Below, one piece after another: positions 9,432 through 16,995 of a stretch of DNA of 24,977 nucleotides. The number at the start of each line of letters is the position of its first letter. The first letter of the stretch is position 1. Source of the DNA: an uncultured Lachnospiraceae bacterium (GTDB lineage Bacteria > Bacillota > Clostridia > Lachnospirales > Lachnospiraceae). A model generated the notes under the pieces. The model was not told the DNA's origin, made no database searches, and saw nothing but the letters and a program-made list of their open reading frames with translations. Both the position numbers and the translations under genes were made by a program. The stretch lies in the NCBI GenBank assembly GCA_910579935.1, contig CAJTVQ010000055.1:1-24977 (forward strand), given 5' to 3'.

Positions 9432-10505
9432 ATGAACATACCGCTTGCTATACCTCTTTATTCGGTAAAAGAGGCTGCTACTTATTATTTTGATTTTTCA
9501 GACCGGCCCGTTATAGCCCATTTTAAAGCATTTCCAATATGCAATATTGACAGGGACAGTTATGTTGTGGATGCCATGATATACAGTAATCTGCCCTATG
9601 CACTGCATGAGGGGTATGCCTGCGTGAATCTGCATATCGGACGGTTCTGTTCCATAGCCGACCATGTATCTTTTCATATGGGTGACGGACATGATTATAA
9701 AAGGGTTGCAATGGGGGCCACGAAATTGCTGGAAAAAGCGCCGCATAGCTTAGGAAAAAAGCAGAAAGGGAGCATTATTATCCAGAATGATGTATGGATA
9801 GGTGCGGGTGCAACGATTATGCCCGGGCTGACGATACACAATGGAGCGGTCATAGCTGCCGGAGCTCATGTGACAAAAGATGTGCCTCCCTATGCAATTG
9901 TCGGTGGAAATCCAGCGAAACTGATTGGATGGCGTTTTGAGCAGGATATCATAGAAAAACTGCAGATGATACAGTGGTGGTATTGGGATGAAGAAAAAAT
10001 AAAGAAAAATGCGGAGTACTTTTCTGAGGATGTGGAATTGTTCTGCAATACTTTCTATTCGGAAGCGTTGAAGAGCAGAGAAACGGAAATGGGGATTACG
10101 TTCAGGGAAAATGTGCAGGAACGAGAAGAAGGAGAAGAAAGTTATCTGCTGATTCCTGATATGGGATGTTCCTATGAGGTTTATCTGAGAGTGATAAAGG
10201 AGTTTATTGATAAATTTTTTCATGTTTCAGGTAAAAATCTCCTGGTATTTCTTACAAAAGAGCAGCTTGAACATCATCTGTCGCAATGTGAGGAATTAAT
10301 GAAGCTTGTGGATTTATGCAGAAGAGAAGGCGGCAGGATACAGCTTGCCATGGAGGGAGAGTATACGCTTTATGATGTATTTGGATGGGCTTCTGATTTC
10401 ATTGTCACGAGGCATTTGGATACAGTTAGATATTCCTGTCTGGCGGATTATTTCGGACTCAGGCTTCTTTCAGGTGTGGATGAACCGATATGGCAGTCTG
10501 GTTAA
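9432..10505 (+). CDS. CatB/Vat-type O-acetyltransferase with an extra C-terminal domain
   Basis: Residues ~25-175 form a left-handed parallel beta-helix acyltransferase of the xenobiotic/CatB type. Visible are hexapeptide repeats (IGRFCSIADHVSF, then NDVWIGAGATIMPGLTI and IAAGAHVTKDVPPYAIVGGNPAKLI) and a histidine-containing loop, HMGDGHDY, where the catalytic His is expected. Known members acetylate chloramphenicol, streptogramins or sugars; the substrate here is unknown. Residues ~215-357 are not part of that fold. They begin YLLIPDMGCSYEVYLRVI and show alternating strand/helix character loosely like a Rossmann half. I could not assign this part. The start at ATG 9432 follows GGGAGA (9421-9426). 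The longer TTG and ATG options upstream lack a good ribosome site. Length is 357 residues against ~210 for simple family members. It is closed by a terminator. Confidence 0.8.
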   Translation: MNIPLAIPLYSVKEAATYYFDFSDRPVIAHFKAFPICNIDRDSYVVDAMIYSNLPYALHEGYACVNLHIGRFCSIADHVSFHMGDGHDYKRVAMGATKLLEKAPHSLGKKQKGSIIIQNDVWIGAGATIMPGLTIHNGAVIAAGAHVTKDVPPYAIVGGNPAKLIGWRFEQDIIEKLQMIQWWYWDEEKIKKNAEYFSEDVELFCNTFYSEALKSRETEMGITFRENVQEREEGEESYLLIPDMGCSYEVYLRVIKEFIDKFFHVSGKNLLVFLTKEQLEHHLSQCEELMKLVDLCRREGGRIQLAMEGEYTLYDVFGWASDFIVTRHLDTVRYSCLADYFGLRLLSGVDEPIWQSG

Positions 10506-10526
10506 AAATTAATAAAATATTATGGG

Positions 10527-10565
10527 AACTGTTATCTGACACAGATAACGGTTTTCTTATTTTTG
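10527..10565 (+). terminator. Intrinsic terminator after the acetyltransferase gene
   Basis: The stem has 12 bp including one G-T pair (10527-10538 with 10542-10553), the loop is 3 nt, and a T-rich tail TTTTCTTATTTTT follows. It starts about 20 nt after the stop codon and separates this gene from the sugar operon. Confidence 0.85.
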
Positions 10566-10681
10566 GGAAAGTTTTTGTGGGAAAGTTCCTAGTAATTTTA
10601 GACCTATATTAAAAATGCATAAAAATAAAGGGAAAAAATTTGCTATTAGTAACAAAGATACAAAAAAAGAAAAAAAATTAC

Positions 10682-10710
10682 TTGCATTATTTTGTGATAA
10701 ATGATATTCT
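10682..10710 (+). promoter_or_regulatory. Promoter of the maltodextrin-type operon
   Basis: The -35 is TTGCAT (10682-10687) and the -10 is TATTCT (10705-10710), with a 17-bp spacer and a TGA before the -10 (extended -10). Transcription should begin near 10717, a few bases before the operator array, so a bound repressor would act just downstream of the start. Confidence 0.65.
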
Positions 10711-10721
10711 CAAAATGTAAT

Positions 10722-10793
10722 CGGAAACGTTACCGACAACGATGCCGCAAACGGTTTCGAAACCGTTACCGATATCGTTACCGGAAACATATT
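10722..10793 (+). promoter_or_regulatory. Phased LacI-type operator array (six 12-bp units)
   Basis: The dinucleotide CG occurs exactly every 6 bp, eleven times in a row, from 10722 to 10782. Read as 12-bp units with consensus CGNNAACGTTAC, five good units start at 10722, 10734, 10746, 10758 and 10770, and a decayed sixth starts at 10782. Three 14-mers (CGGAAACGTTACCG, CGAAACCGTTACCG, CGATATCGTTACCG) share CGTTACCG. The best dyad is the perfect 18-bp palindrome AACGGTTTCGAAACCGTT (10750-10767). LacI-family operators are palindromes with a central CG, so the regulator encoded at the end of the operon is the obvious candidate to bind. That binding is inference. Confidence 0.75.
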
Positions 10794-10824
10794 TTTCATC
10801 ATAAGAAAAGGAGAGATAAGTATT

Positions 10825-12285
10825 ATGAAAAAGAAATTGATCAGCGCATTACTTTGTGCAGCAATGGTTTCTTCCATGTTAGCAGGATGCGGCGACAGCG
10901 GTTCCACAGGAAGTGCCGCGGATTCGGCACCGGCAGCAAAATCCGCGCCGGCAGAGTCTGCGCCTGCCGCGGACAGCGCGGCAACAGGAGACAGCGCGGC
11001 AGCAGGAGACAGCGCGGCAGCAGGAGACAGCGCGGCGGCAGCAGGAGAGGGTGCGGTATACTATCTGAATTTCAAGCCGGAGGTAGATGCACAGTGGCAG
11101 GAAATCGCAGCGGCTTATACGAGTGAAACAGGAGTTCCCGTAAAAGTTGTTACTGCTGCAAGCGGTACATACGAAGAAGTTTTGAAAGCTGAAATCGCAG
11201 GTTCTGATGCACCGACGCTGTTCCAGATCAACGGACCGGTAGGCTATAACAGCTGGAAAGATTACTGCCTTGATCTGTCAGGTTCCGACCTTTATAATAA
11301 TTTGTCTGATAAAGGTCTTGCGGTAACGGGCGATGACGGCGGTGTATACGGTGTACCTTATACCGTGGAAGCGTACGGAATCATCTATAACGACGCTATC
11401 ATGCAGGCATATTTTGCAACCGAGGGAGCTAAGGCAGCAAACGTAGATGAAATTAACAATTTTGCAAAGTTGAAAGAAGTTGTGGAAGATATGACAGCTA
11501 AGAAAGACGCTTTAGGTATTCAGGGTGTATTCGCTTCTACCTCCTTACTTCCCGGTGAAGACTGGAGATGGCAGACACATCTTGCAAACCTTCCGGTATA
11601 TTATGAATACAAGGATGGAAATGTAAGTGATATGGCGGCAATTACCTTCAAATATTCTGATAATTTTAAGAATATTTTTGATTTGTACATCAATAATTCC
11701 ACATGCGCTCCCGGATTGCTTGGAAGCAAGGCTGTAACGGATTCCATGGCTGAATTTGCGCTGGGACAGTGTGCAATGGTACAGAATGGTAACTGGGCTT
11801 GGGGACAGGTTGCAGATGTGGACGGTAATACCGTAAAAGAAGAAGACATTAAATTCATGCCCATCTACACAGGCGTTTCCGGTGAGGAAAGCCAGGGTCT
11901 CTGCACAGGTACGGAAAACTTCTGGTGTGTAAACAGCCAGGCAGCCGAAGCAGACCAGAAAGCAACGCTTGATTTTGTAAACTGGATGATTTCTTCCGAT
12001 GCAGGAAAAGATTATATGGTAAATTCTTTAGGAAACGCAGCTCCGTTCTCCACGTTCGGTGATGACGAGAAGCCTTCGGATCCGCTGGCAAAAGAAATGT
12101 ACCGCTTTATGGAAAACGGCAAGAGCAGTGTAACATGGAACTTCACCACATTCCCCAGTCAGGCATTCAAGGATGACTTTGGTGCAGCCCTGTTGGAATA
12201 CTGCAACGGCAATATGAGCTGGGATGAGGTAAAAGATCTGGTTATTACAAGATGGGCAGAGGAAAAAGCGGCAACAGTCCAGTAG
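10825..12285 (+). CDS. Extracellular carbohydrate-binding lipoprotein (ABC importer)
   Basis: Solute-binding protein, 486 residues, of the MalE-like family 1. The signal peptide ends in the lipobox LAGC with Cys22 as the lipidation site, so it should be tethered to the outer face of the membrane. It is followed by an Ala/Ser/Pro/Asp/Gly-rich linker (~25-73), then the binding domain starting at VYYLNFKPEVDAQWQEIAAA and containing the family segments APTLFQINGP and VYGVPYTVEAYGIIYN. The partners are the two permeases downstream, and malQ in the operon points to malto-oligosaccharides. The substrate is inferred from context only. The AAGGAGAG ribosome site is well placed. A terminator-like hairpin follows the gene, which would favour extra binding protein over permease. 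Confidence 0.9.
   Translation: MKKKLISALLCAAMVSSMLAGCGDSGSTGSAADSAPAAKSAPAESAPAADSAATGDSAAAGDSAAAGDSAAAAGEGAVYYLNFKPEVDAQWQEIAAAYTSETGVPVKVVTAASGTYEEVLKAEIAGSDAPTLFQINGPVGYNSWKDYCLDLSGSDLYNNLSDKGLAVTGDDGGVYGVPYTVEAYGIIYNDAIMQAYFATEGAKAANVDEINNFAKLKEVVEDMTAKKDALGIQGVFASTSLLPGEDWRWQTHLANLPVYYEYKDGNVSDMAAITFKYSDNFKNIFDLYINNSTCAPGLLGSKAVTDSMAEFALGQCAMVQNGNWAWGQVADVDGNTVKEEDIKFMPIYTGVSGEESQGLCTGTENFWCVNSQAAEADQKATLDFVNWMISSDAGKDYMVNSLGNAAPFSTFGDDEKPSDPLAKEMYRFMENGKSSVTWNFTTFPSQAFKDDFGAALLEYCNGNMSWDEVKDLVITRWAEEKAATVQ
10987..11040 (+). repeat. 18-bp tandem repeat in the lipoprotein linker
   Basis: Three consecutive copies of GGAGACAGCGCGGCAGCA (the last with one change) encode GDSAAA three times in the flexible linker between lipidated Cys22 and the binding domain. 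Such in-frame repeats can change copy number by slippage without breaking the gene. Confidence 0.85.
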
Positions 12286-12366
12286 AAGTAAAATATATGA
12301 ATTAGGAAACAGTAATGTATGTACAAGGCACAAAATGAATAAGTGATCAATGGCAGGCCTTGCAGG

Positions 12367-12400
12367 AAACGCTCCGCAGCCACGGCTGCGGGGCGTTTTT
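12367..12400 (+). terminator. Partial terminator between binding protein and permeases
   Basis: A 13-bp stem with one T-G pair, arms AACGCTCCGCAGC and GCTGCGGGGCGTT, with a CACG loop and a TTTTT tail. It lies 82 nt after the binding-protein stop and 46 nt before the first permease. I see no new promoter between, so it probably reduces rather than blocks expression of the permeases. Confidence 0.85.
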
Positions 12401-12445
12401 GACAGACAATCCGTTTGATGGGGCGGTTGAGAAGGAGGATGGACG

Positions 12446-13291
12446 ATGGAAAAAACATTAAAAAGATATTTTGCAGTATTTACCCTGCCTACCGTAATAG
12501 CATTTGCATTTGCTTTTATCATTCCTTTTGCACAAGGGGTATATTTATCCTTCTGCAAATTCACTACGGTAGACAATGCGGCATGGGTGGGACTGGCAAA
12601 TTATAAAGCGGCTTTTGAGAGCGGCCAGGGATTCACCAGCGCGCTTGGGTTTACGGCAGCATTTACGGTAATCAGCGTACTTACCATTAACCTGCTTGCT
12701 TTTACGATTGCATTGCTGCTGACAAGAAAAGTGGCAGGAACAAATGTTTTCAGAACGATATTTTTTATGCCGAACTTAATTGGCGGTATTGTACTCGGCT
12801 ATACATGGCAGCAGATGATCAATGCTATTTTATATAAATATGAAACAACGATCGTATCAAATGCCAAATACGGCTTTTGGGGTCTGGTATTATTGATGAA
12901 CTGGCAGATGATCGGTTACATGATGATTATTTACATAGCAGGTCTTCAGAATGTACCGCTGGAACTGATTGAAGCGGCAAAAATAGACGGAGCGACACCA
13001 TGGCAGACGTTGATCAAGGTAAAGGTACCCATGGTTATGTCTTCCATTACGATTTGTATGTTCCTGACTTTATCCAACAGTTTCAAACTGTTCGACCAGA
13101 ACAAGGCGCTGACGGACGGCGCTCCGATGAAGCGGACACAGATGCTTGCCCTGAATATTTACGAAACTTTTTACGGGAGAACGGGATACGAAGGCGTCGG
13201 TCAGGCGAAGGCGGTTTTATTCTTCGTTATCGTAGTAGCGATTGCATTGGCACAGTTGTCCTTTACAAGGAGTAAGGAGGTAGAACAATAA
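12446..13291 (+). CDS. Carbohydrate ABC transporter permease, MalF/UgpA type
   Basis: Inner-membrane permease of 281 residues with about six hydrophobic segments, starting with FTLPTVIAFAFAFIIPFA and ending with VLFFVIVVAIALAQL. The cytoplasmic coupling loop EAAKIDGATPWQTLIKVKVP (176-195) is the classic EAA motif that docks on the ATPase. It lacks the long periplasmic loop of enterobacterial MalF, as usual in Gram-positives. The AAGGAGG site at 12432-12438 precedes the ATG. It overlaps the next permease by one base (TAATG), implying translational coupling. It works with the upstream lipoprotein and the next gene; no ATPase is encoded in the operon. Confidence 0.92.
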   Translation: MEKTLKRYFAVFTLPTVIAFAFAFIIPFAQGVYLSFCKFTTVDNAAWVGLANYKAAFESGQGFTSALGFTAAFTVISVLTINLLAFTIALLLTRKVAGTNVFRTIFFMPNLIGGIVLGYTWQQMINAILYKYETTIVSNAKYGFWGLVLLMNWQMIGYMMIIYIAGLQNVPLELIEAAKIDGATPWQTLIKVKVPMVMSSITICMFLTLSNSFKLFDQNKALTDGAPMKRTQMLALNIYETFYGRTGYEGVGQAKAVLFFVIVVAIALAQLSFTRSKEVEQ

Positions 13292-14136
13292 TGTTATCAG
13301 CAAAAACCAAGGCTTCCAATAAAGTAATTTTTGTGATATTATGTATAGTAGCAGTGGCAATATTGTATCCTTTGTTATTTATCCTGAATAACTCTTTTAA
13401 AGGGAAATTTTACATCAGCGCCGACCCGTTTTCACTGCCGAACGGTGAAACCTTTGCGGGACTTACGAATTATGTGAACGGACTGATTAAGACGGGACTT
13501 TTGAATGCCATCGGATGGTCGTTTTTTATTACAATTATTTCCGTGATATTGCTGATACTTTTTACGTCCATGACGGCATACTACATTACAAGGGTAAAAT
13601 CCGTATATGCTACGGTGCTTTACTACATGTTTGTATTTTCCATGATCGTGCCGTTCCAGATGGTTATGTTCACCATGACGAGTCTGGCGGACAAATTCCA
13701 CCTGCGCAGCCCTCTTGGTATGTGCGTGCTGTATCTGGGATTTGGTGCGGGGCTGTCTGTATTTATGTTCTCCGGTTTTATAAAATCCATACCGCTTGAG
13801 ATCGAAGAGGCGGCGATGATTGACGGATGCAATCCGCTGCAGACATTTTTCGGTGTGGTATTTCCGATTTTAAAGCCTACGGCGATTACGGTGGCCATTT
13901 TGAATGCAATGTGGATATGGAATGATTTCCTGCTTCCTTATCTGGTTATCGGTATCAGCACAAAGTACAAGACCATTCCGGTCGTTGTGCAGATGCTGGT
14001 AGGTTCCAACGGGAATAAGGATATGGGTGCCCTGATGGCGATGCTGGTTCTTTCCATTATTCCGATCATTATTTTTTATCTGACTTGTCAGAAATATATT
14101 ATTGAAGGTGTTGTTGCCGGAGCAGTAAAAGGTTAA
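13291..14136 (+). CDS. Carbohydrate ABC transporter permease, MalG/UgpE type
   Basis: Second permease subunit, 281 residues with about six membrane segments (first: KVIFVILCIVAVAILYPLLF). The EAA loop EEAAMIDGCNPLQTFFGVVF covers 172-191. The C-terminus YIIEGVVAGAVKG is the usual MalG-type tail. The AAGGAGG at 13274-13280 lies inside the end of the preceding gene, and the start overlaps that gene's stop, so the two subunits are likely made together as a heterodimer. Which ATPase energises the pair is not visible; many Bacillota use a shared MsmK-type ATPase encoded elsewhere. Confidence 0.92.
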   Translation: MLSAKTKASNKVIFVILCIVAVAILYPLLFILNNSFKGKFYISADPFSLPNGETFAGLTNYVNGLIKTGLLNAIGWSFFITIISVILLILFTSMTAYYITRVKSVYATVLYYMFVFSMIVPFQMVMFTMTSLADKFHLRSPLGMCVLYLGFGAGLSVFMFSGFIKSIPLEIEEAAMIDGCNPLQTFFGVVFPILKPTAITVAILNAMWIWNDFLLPYLVIGISTKYKTIPVVVQMLVGSNGNKDMGALMAMLVLSIIPIIIFYLTCQKYIIEGVVAGAVKG

Positions 14137-14152
14137 GCTTCCGGCAGCTTAA
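14133..14152 (+). repeat. Hairpin over the permease stop codon
   Basis: Perfect 7-bp inverted repeat TTAAGCT/AGCTTAA with a 6-nt loop, overlapping the permease stop codon and ending 9 nt before the malQ ribosome site. It has no T-run, so it is not a terminator. It may be a processing or mRNA-stability structure. Confidence 0.4.
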
Positions 14153-14168
14153 CCCGAAAGGAGCAGTA

Positions 14169-15644
14169 ATGAGAAAAGGCGGTATTTTATTACCTGTATC
14201 AAGTATTCCGTCCAAATACGGGATCGGTACATTCTCGAAACAGGCATATGAGTTTGTGGACTTTTTGGAAAAGGCGGGACAGAAGTACTGGCAGATCCTT
14301 CCGCTGGGACCGACTGGATACGGTGATTCACCTTACCAGTCTTTTTCCACATTTGCGGGAAATCCGTATTATATTGATCTGGAAGAATTGATCGAAAAGG
14401 GATGGCTTACCGAAGAAGAGTGCGATGCCTGCGATTTCGGCACGGATGGGGAATATGTGGATTATGAAAAAATATACCTGTCCCGCTTTATAGTACTGAA
14501 GAAGGCATATGAAAGAAGCAATATCTCTGCGGATGAAACTTTCTTGAAATTCAGGGAAGAAAATGCATTTTGGCTGGAGGACTATGCCCTCTATATGGCA
14601 GTGAAAAATTCTTTTGACAGTGTGAGCTGGATTGAATGGGACGAGGATATCAGGCTGCGGAAGAAAGAGGCAATGGCTTCTTATAAAGAAAAATATGCGG
14701 AAGAAGTGGAGTTCTACAAATTCCAGCAGTTTTTATTTGCTTCCCAGTGGTTTGCCCTGAAAGCGTATGCCAATAAAAAAGGAATTGAGGTTATCGGGGA
14801 TATTCCGATTTATGTGGCATTTGACAGTGCGGATACATGGGCCAATCCGGAATTGTTCCAGCTGGACGGGAATTGTGTTCCGGTTGGCGTGGCGGGCTGT
14901 CCGCCGGATTCTTTTTCCGCAACGGGACAGTTGTGGGGAAACCCGCTGTATCGCTGGGAGTATCACAAGGAAACCGGGTATGAGTGGTGGATGAGAAGGA
15001 TTGCCTATTGTTATCAGCTGTACGATGTGGTGCGGATTGACCATTTCCGCGGGTTTGACGAATATTATTTCATTCCTTACGGTGACGGGACGGCAGAGTT
15101 CGGGCATTGGGAAAAGGGGCCGGGGTATGATATTTTCAAAGTAATGAAGGAAAAACTCGGCAAAAAGGCAGTTATTGCGGAAGACCTTGGATTTTTAACG
15201 CCCAGTGTACTGAAGCTGGTGAAGAAAACCGGCTATCCCGGAATGAAAATCCTGCAGTTTGCCTTTGATTCCAGAGAAGAGAGCGATTATCTCCCTCATA
15301 ATTATATGAATAATTCCGTGGTATATACGGGTACCCATGACAATGATACTACGTTGGGATGGTATAACACCCTGAATAAGCGGGATAAAGCTTTTGCCAG
15401 GCGTTATCTGAATATTAAATCAGGGAAGGATGTGCACTGGGAATTTATACGGGCAGCGCTTGCCAGCGTGTCGGATACCGCGATCATCCCGATGCAGGAT
15501 TATCTGGGACTGGGAGCAGAGGCGCGCATCAATATCCCTTCTACTTTAGGGAATAACTGGAAATGGCGCATGTCTGACGGACAGCTTACGGAGGAACTGG
15601 CAGAGAAGATCCGAAAGATGACAATACTTTACGGGAGAGGATAG
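14169..15644 (+). CDS. malQ: 4-alpha-glucanotransferase (MalQ, amylomaltase)
   Basis: GH77 enzyme of 491 residues that transfers maltosyl and longer alpha-1,4-glucan units between malto-oligosaccharides in the cytoplasm and releases glucose. The N-terminus RKGGILLPVSSIPSKYGIG and the PLGPTGYGDSPYQ segment are characteristic. Catalytic residues can be placed: nucleophile Asp291 in VRIDHFRGFDEYY, acid/base Glu338 in VIAEDLGFLTP, and Asp391 in GTHDNDT. The 250s-loop region (PPDSFSATGQLWGNPLYRW) is intact. The length is normal for bacterial amylomaltase. AAAGGAG lies just upstream of the ATG. It follows the permeases by 32 bp and precedes the regulator by 8 bp, so all are one operon. Its presence is the main reason to call the transporter maltodextrin-specific. 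Confidence 0.95.
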   Translation: MRKGGILLPVSSIPSKYGIGTFSKQAYEFVDFLEKAGQKYWQILPLGPTGYGDSPYQSFSTFAGNPYYIDLEELIEKGWLTEEECDACDFGTDGEYVDYEKIYLSRFIVLKKAYERSNISADETFLKFREENAFWLEDYALYMAVKNSFDSVSWIEWDEDIRLRKKEAMASYKEKYAEEVEFYKFQQFLFASQWFALKAYANKKGIEVIGDIPIYVAFDSADTWANPELFQLDGNCVPVGVAGCPPDSFSATGQLWGNPLYRWEYHKETGYEWWMRRIAYCYQLYDVVRIDHFRGFDEYYFIPYGDGTAEFGHWEKGPGYDIFKVMKEKLGKKAVIAEDLGFLTPSVLKLVKKTGYPGMKILQFAFDSREESDYLPHNYMNNSVVYTGTHDNDTTLGWYNTLNKRDKAFARRYLNIKSGKDVHWEFIRAALASVSDTAIIPMQDYLGLGAEARINIPSTLGNNWKWRMSDGQLTEELAEKIRKMTILYGRG

Positions 15645-15652
15645 ATAGCGCC

Positions 15653-16690
15653 ATGCCGGAAATAACGATTAAAGATATCGCTAAGCAGTGCGGGGTTGGA
15701 ATCAGCACGGTTTCGCGTGCCATCAATAACCATCCGGATATCAATCCGGAGACGAAGCAGATGATCATGGATGTGATCAGGGAAACCGGATTCGTGCCGA
15801 ATAACAGTGCGCGTAACCTGAAACGGACGGATGCAAGGTCGATCGCCGTACTCGTAAAAGGTATTGCGAACCCGCTGTTTACCGATATGATCAAGGTAAT
15901 AGAAAACGAAACGCAGAGAAAGAAATATTCGCTCGTATTACAGCATGTAGAGTATTATGAGGACGAGGTGGATGTTGCGCTGGAGCTGGTAAAAGAAAAA
16001 CGGCTCCGGGGCATCATTTTCCTAGGCGGTTATTTTCTTCATTCGGAAGAGAAAATTGCGAACCTGAAGGTACCCTATATTTTCAGTACCATCGGTATGT
16101 CCATGCCGGAGAAACTGAACCGGACAGGATATTCCAGTGTGGCGGTGGATGACCGAAAAGAGAGTTGTGTCATGACTTCTTACCTGCTCGGACTGGGACA
16201 CAGGGACATTGCTATTATTTCTGCGGAATCGGAGGTCGAAAGTATCGGACGGCTGCGTTTGGAAGGATACCGGGATGCTTTTGCGGAAAAGGGGATTCCG
16301 TGCAAAGAAGAACTGGTGCGCTGTGTGGAAGAAGAAATTGACCATTTCTCTATGGAGAATGGGTATCTGACCACGAAGAAGCTGATAGAATCGGGAGAGA
16401 AATTTACCGCCGTATTTGCCACGGCGGATCTTTTGGCCATAGGGGCCTGCCGTGCGCTGCTGGAATCCGGGTTCCGGATTCCGGAGGATGTATCGGTGGC
16501 CGGCTTTGACGGGATTGAGCTGGGGAAATATTATAATCCGGCGATCACTACCATGAAGCAGCCGGTGGCGGAAATGGCGGAGACTACGGTTAAATTGCTG
16601 TTTGATATTATCGCGGGTCGAAAAGAGTATGAACATATTGTGTTTCCGGCGGCTTTGGAGGTGCGGGAGTCCTGCGGGGAAAGACGGTAG
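15653..16690 (+). CDS. LacI/GalR-family transcriptional regulator
   Basis: A 345-residue regulator. The N-terminal helix-turn-helix TIKDIAKQCGVGISTVSRAI (5-24) and hinge region (RNLKRTDARSIAVLV) are followed by a periplasmic-binding-protein-like sensor domain (IANPLFTDMIKVIE, LGHRDIAIIS, FAVFATADLLAIGA-like segment, PEDVSVAGFDGIELG). It is the last gene of the sugar operon, 8 bp after malQ, and probably senses a maltodextrin-derived sugar and binds the CG-phased array upstream of the first gene, giving autoregulation. The pairing with the array is inference based on operator style and operon position. The GGGAGAGG ribosome site lies inside the malQ end. The gene's stop codon is part of the terminator stem. 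Confidence 0.93.
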   Translation: MPEITIKDIAKQCGVGISTVSRAINNHPDINPETKQMIMDVIRETGFVPNNSARNLKRTDARSIAVLVKGIANPLFTDMIKVIENETQRKKYSLVLQHVEYYEDEVDVALELVKEKRLRGIIFLGGYFLHSEEKIANLKVPYIFSTIGMSMPEKLNRTGYSSVAVDDRKESCVMTSYLLGLGHRDIAIISAESEVESIGRLRLEGYRDAFAEKGIPCKEELVRCVEEEIDHFSMENGYLTTKKLIESGEKFTAVFATADLLAIGACRALLESGFRIPEDVSVAGFDGIELGKYYNPAITTMKQPVAEMAETTVKLLFDIIAGRKEYEHIVFPAALEVRESCGERR

Positions 16691-16717
16691 CCTGTCTGTG
16701 GACGGGCTGCTTTTTTA
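16687..16717 (+). terminator. Terminator of the sugar operon
   Basis: A 10-bp stem (16687-16696 with 16701-16710, two G-T pairs), 4-nt loop TGTG, then TTTTTT. The stem includes the stop codon of the LacI-type gene. Confidence 0.8.
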
Positions 16718-16995
16718 TCTGTTTCGGGTGCGGAATTTTTGCTTTATGAGGGGCTTTGGGCTTATGATAGGGAGGGTTTTGACCGATAGATGAATAAAGG
16801 GGTAATGAAATGAGGTATCAGTTCAGGCAGCAATGTCATTCAGTTAAGCGTCACGGCCCATTGCGAAGCGATTTTTAATGGCCGGATGTCTGTAACATTG
16901 AAGGTAACTGAACGGTTATGAACCGGCAAACGGATTTGCCGGTATGCAGTGGTTGAGGAGTTGACAGCAGGCAGAAGATCAGGGAGGATGGCGGT
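16691..16995. other. Intergenic region before the coiled-coil protein gene
   Basis: This 305-bp stretch holds the operon terminator, two weak promoter candidates and a set of nested inverted repeats. The promoter candidates are TTGCTT/TATGAT (16739-16768, 18 bp) and TTGACC/TAATGA (16779-16808, 18 bp). A 22-codon frame at 16810-16878 (MRYQFRQQCHSVK start, AAAGGGG upstream) is possible but not convincing. Confidence 0.45.
16821..16943 (+). ncRNA. Possible structured leader RNA
   Basis: Three inverted pairs nest around one centre: GTTCAG 16821-16826 with CTGAAC 16908-16913, CAATGT 16831-16836 with ACATTG 16895-16900, and GGCC(C)ATT 16855-16862 with AATGGCC 16877-16883. Directly after comes a perfect 9-bp hairpin, ACCGGCAAA/TTTGCCGGT (16922-16943). 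No poly-T follows. It matches no riboswitch I recognise. It could be a structured 5' UTR of the next gene. Confidence 0.3.

Larger units (their letters stand above)
10506..10824. other. Intergenic region upstream of the sugar operon
   Basis: This 319-bp gene-free stretch holds, in order, the terminator of the acetyltransferase, an A/T-rich segment (~10566-10680), an extended -10 promoter, a 12-bp-phased CG array, and the ribosome site AAGGAGAG (~10808-10815) of the binding protein. I see no additional gene; the frame reading through the array is just an Arg-x repeat created by the CG phasing. Confidence 0.7.

Noticed and set aside
10701..11126. A 141-codon frame over the operator array and start of the binding protein
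   Set aside because: Its Arg-x-Arg-x pattern is a direct product of CG recurring every 6 bp, and it then runs out of frame through the lipoprotein gene. No ribosome site.
16810..16878. 22-codon frame in the leader of the coiled-coil gene
   Set aside because: Too short to judge, and its sequence is explained equally well by the inverted repeats.
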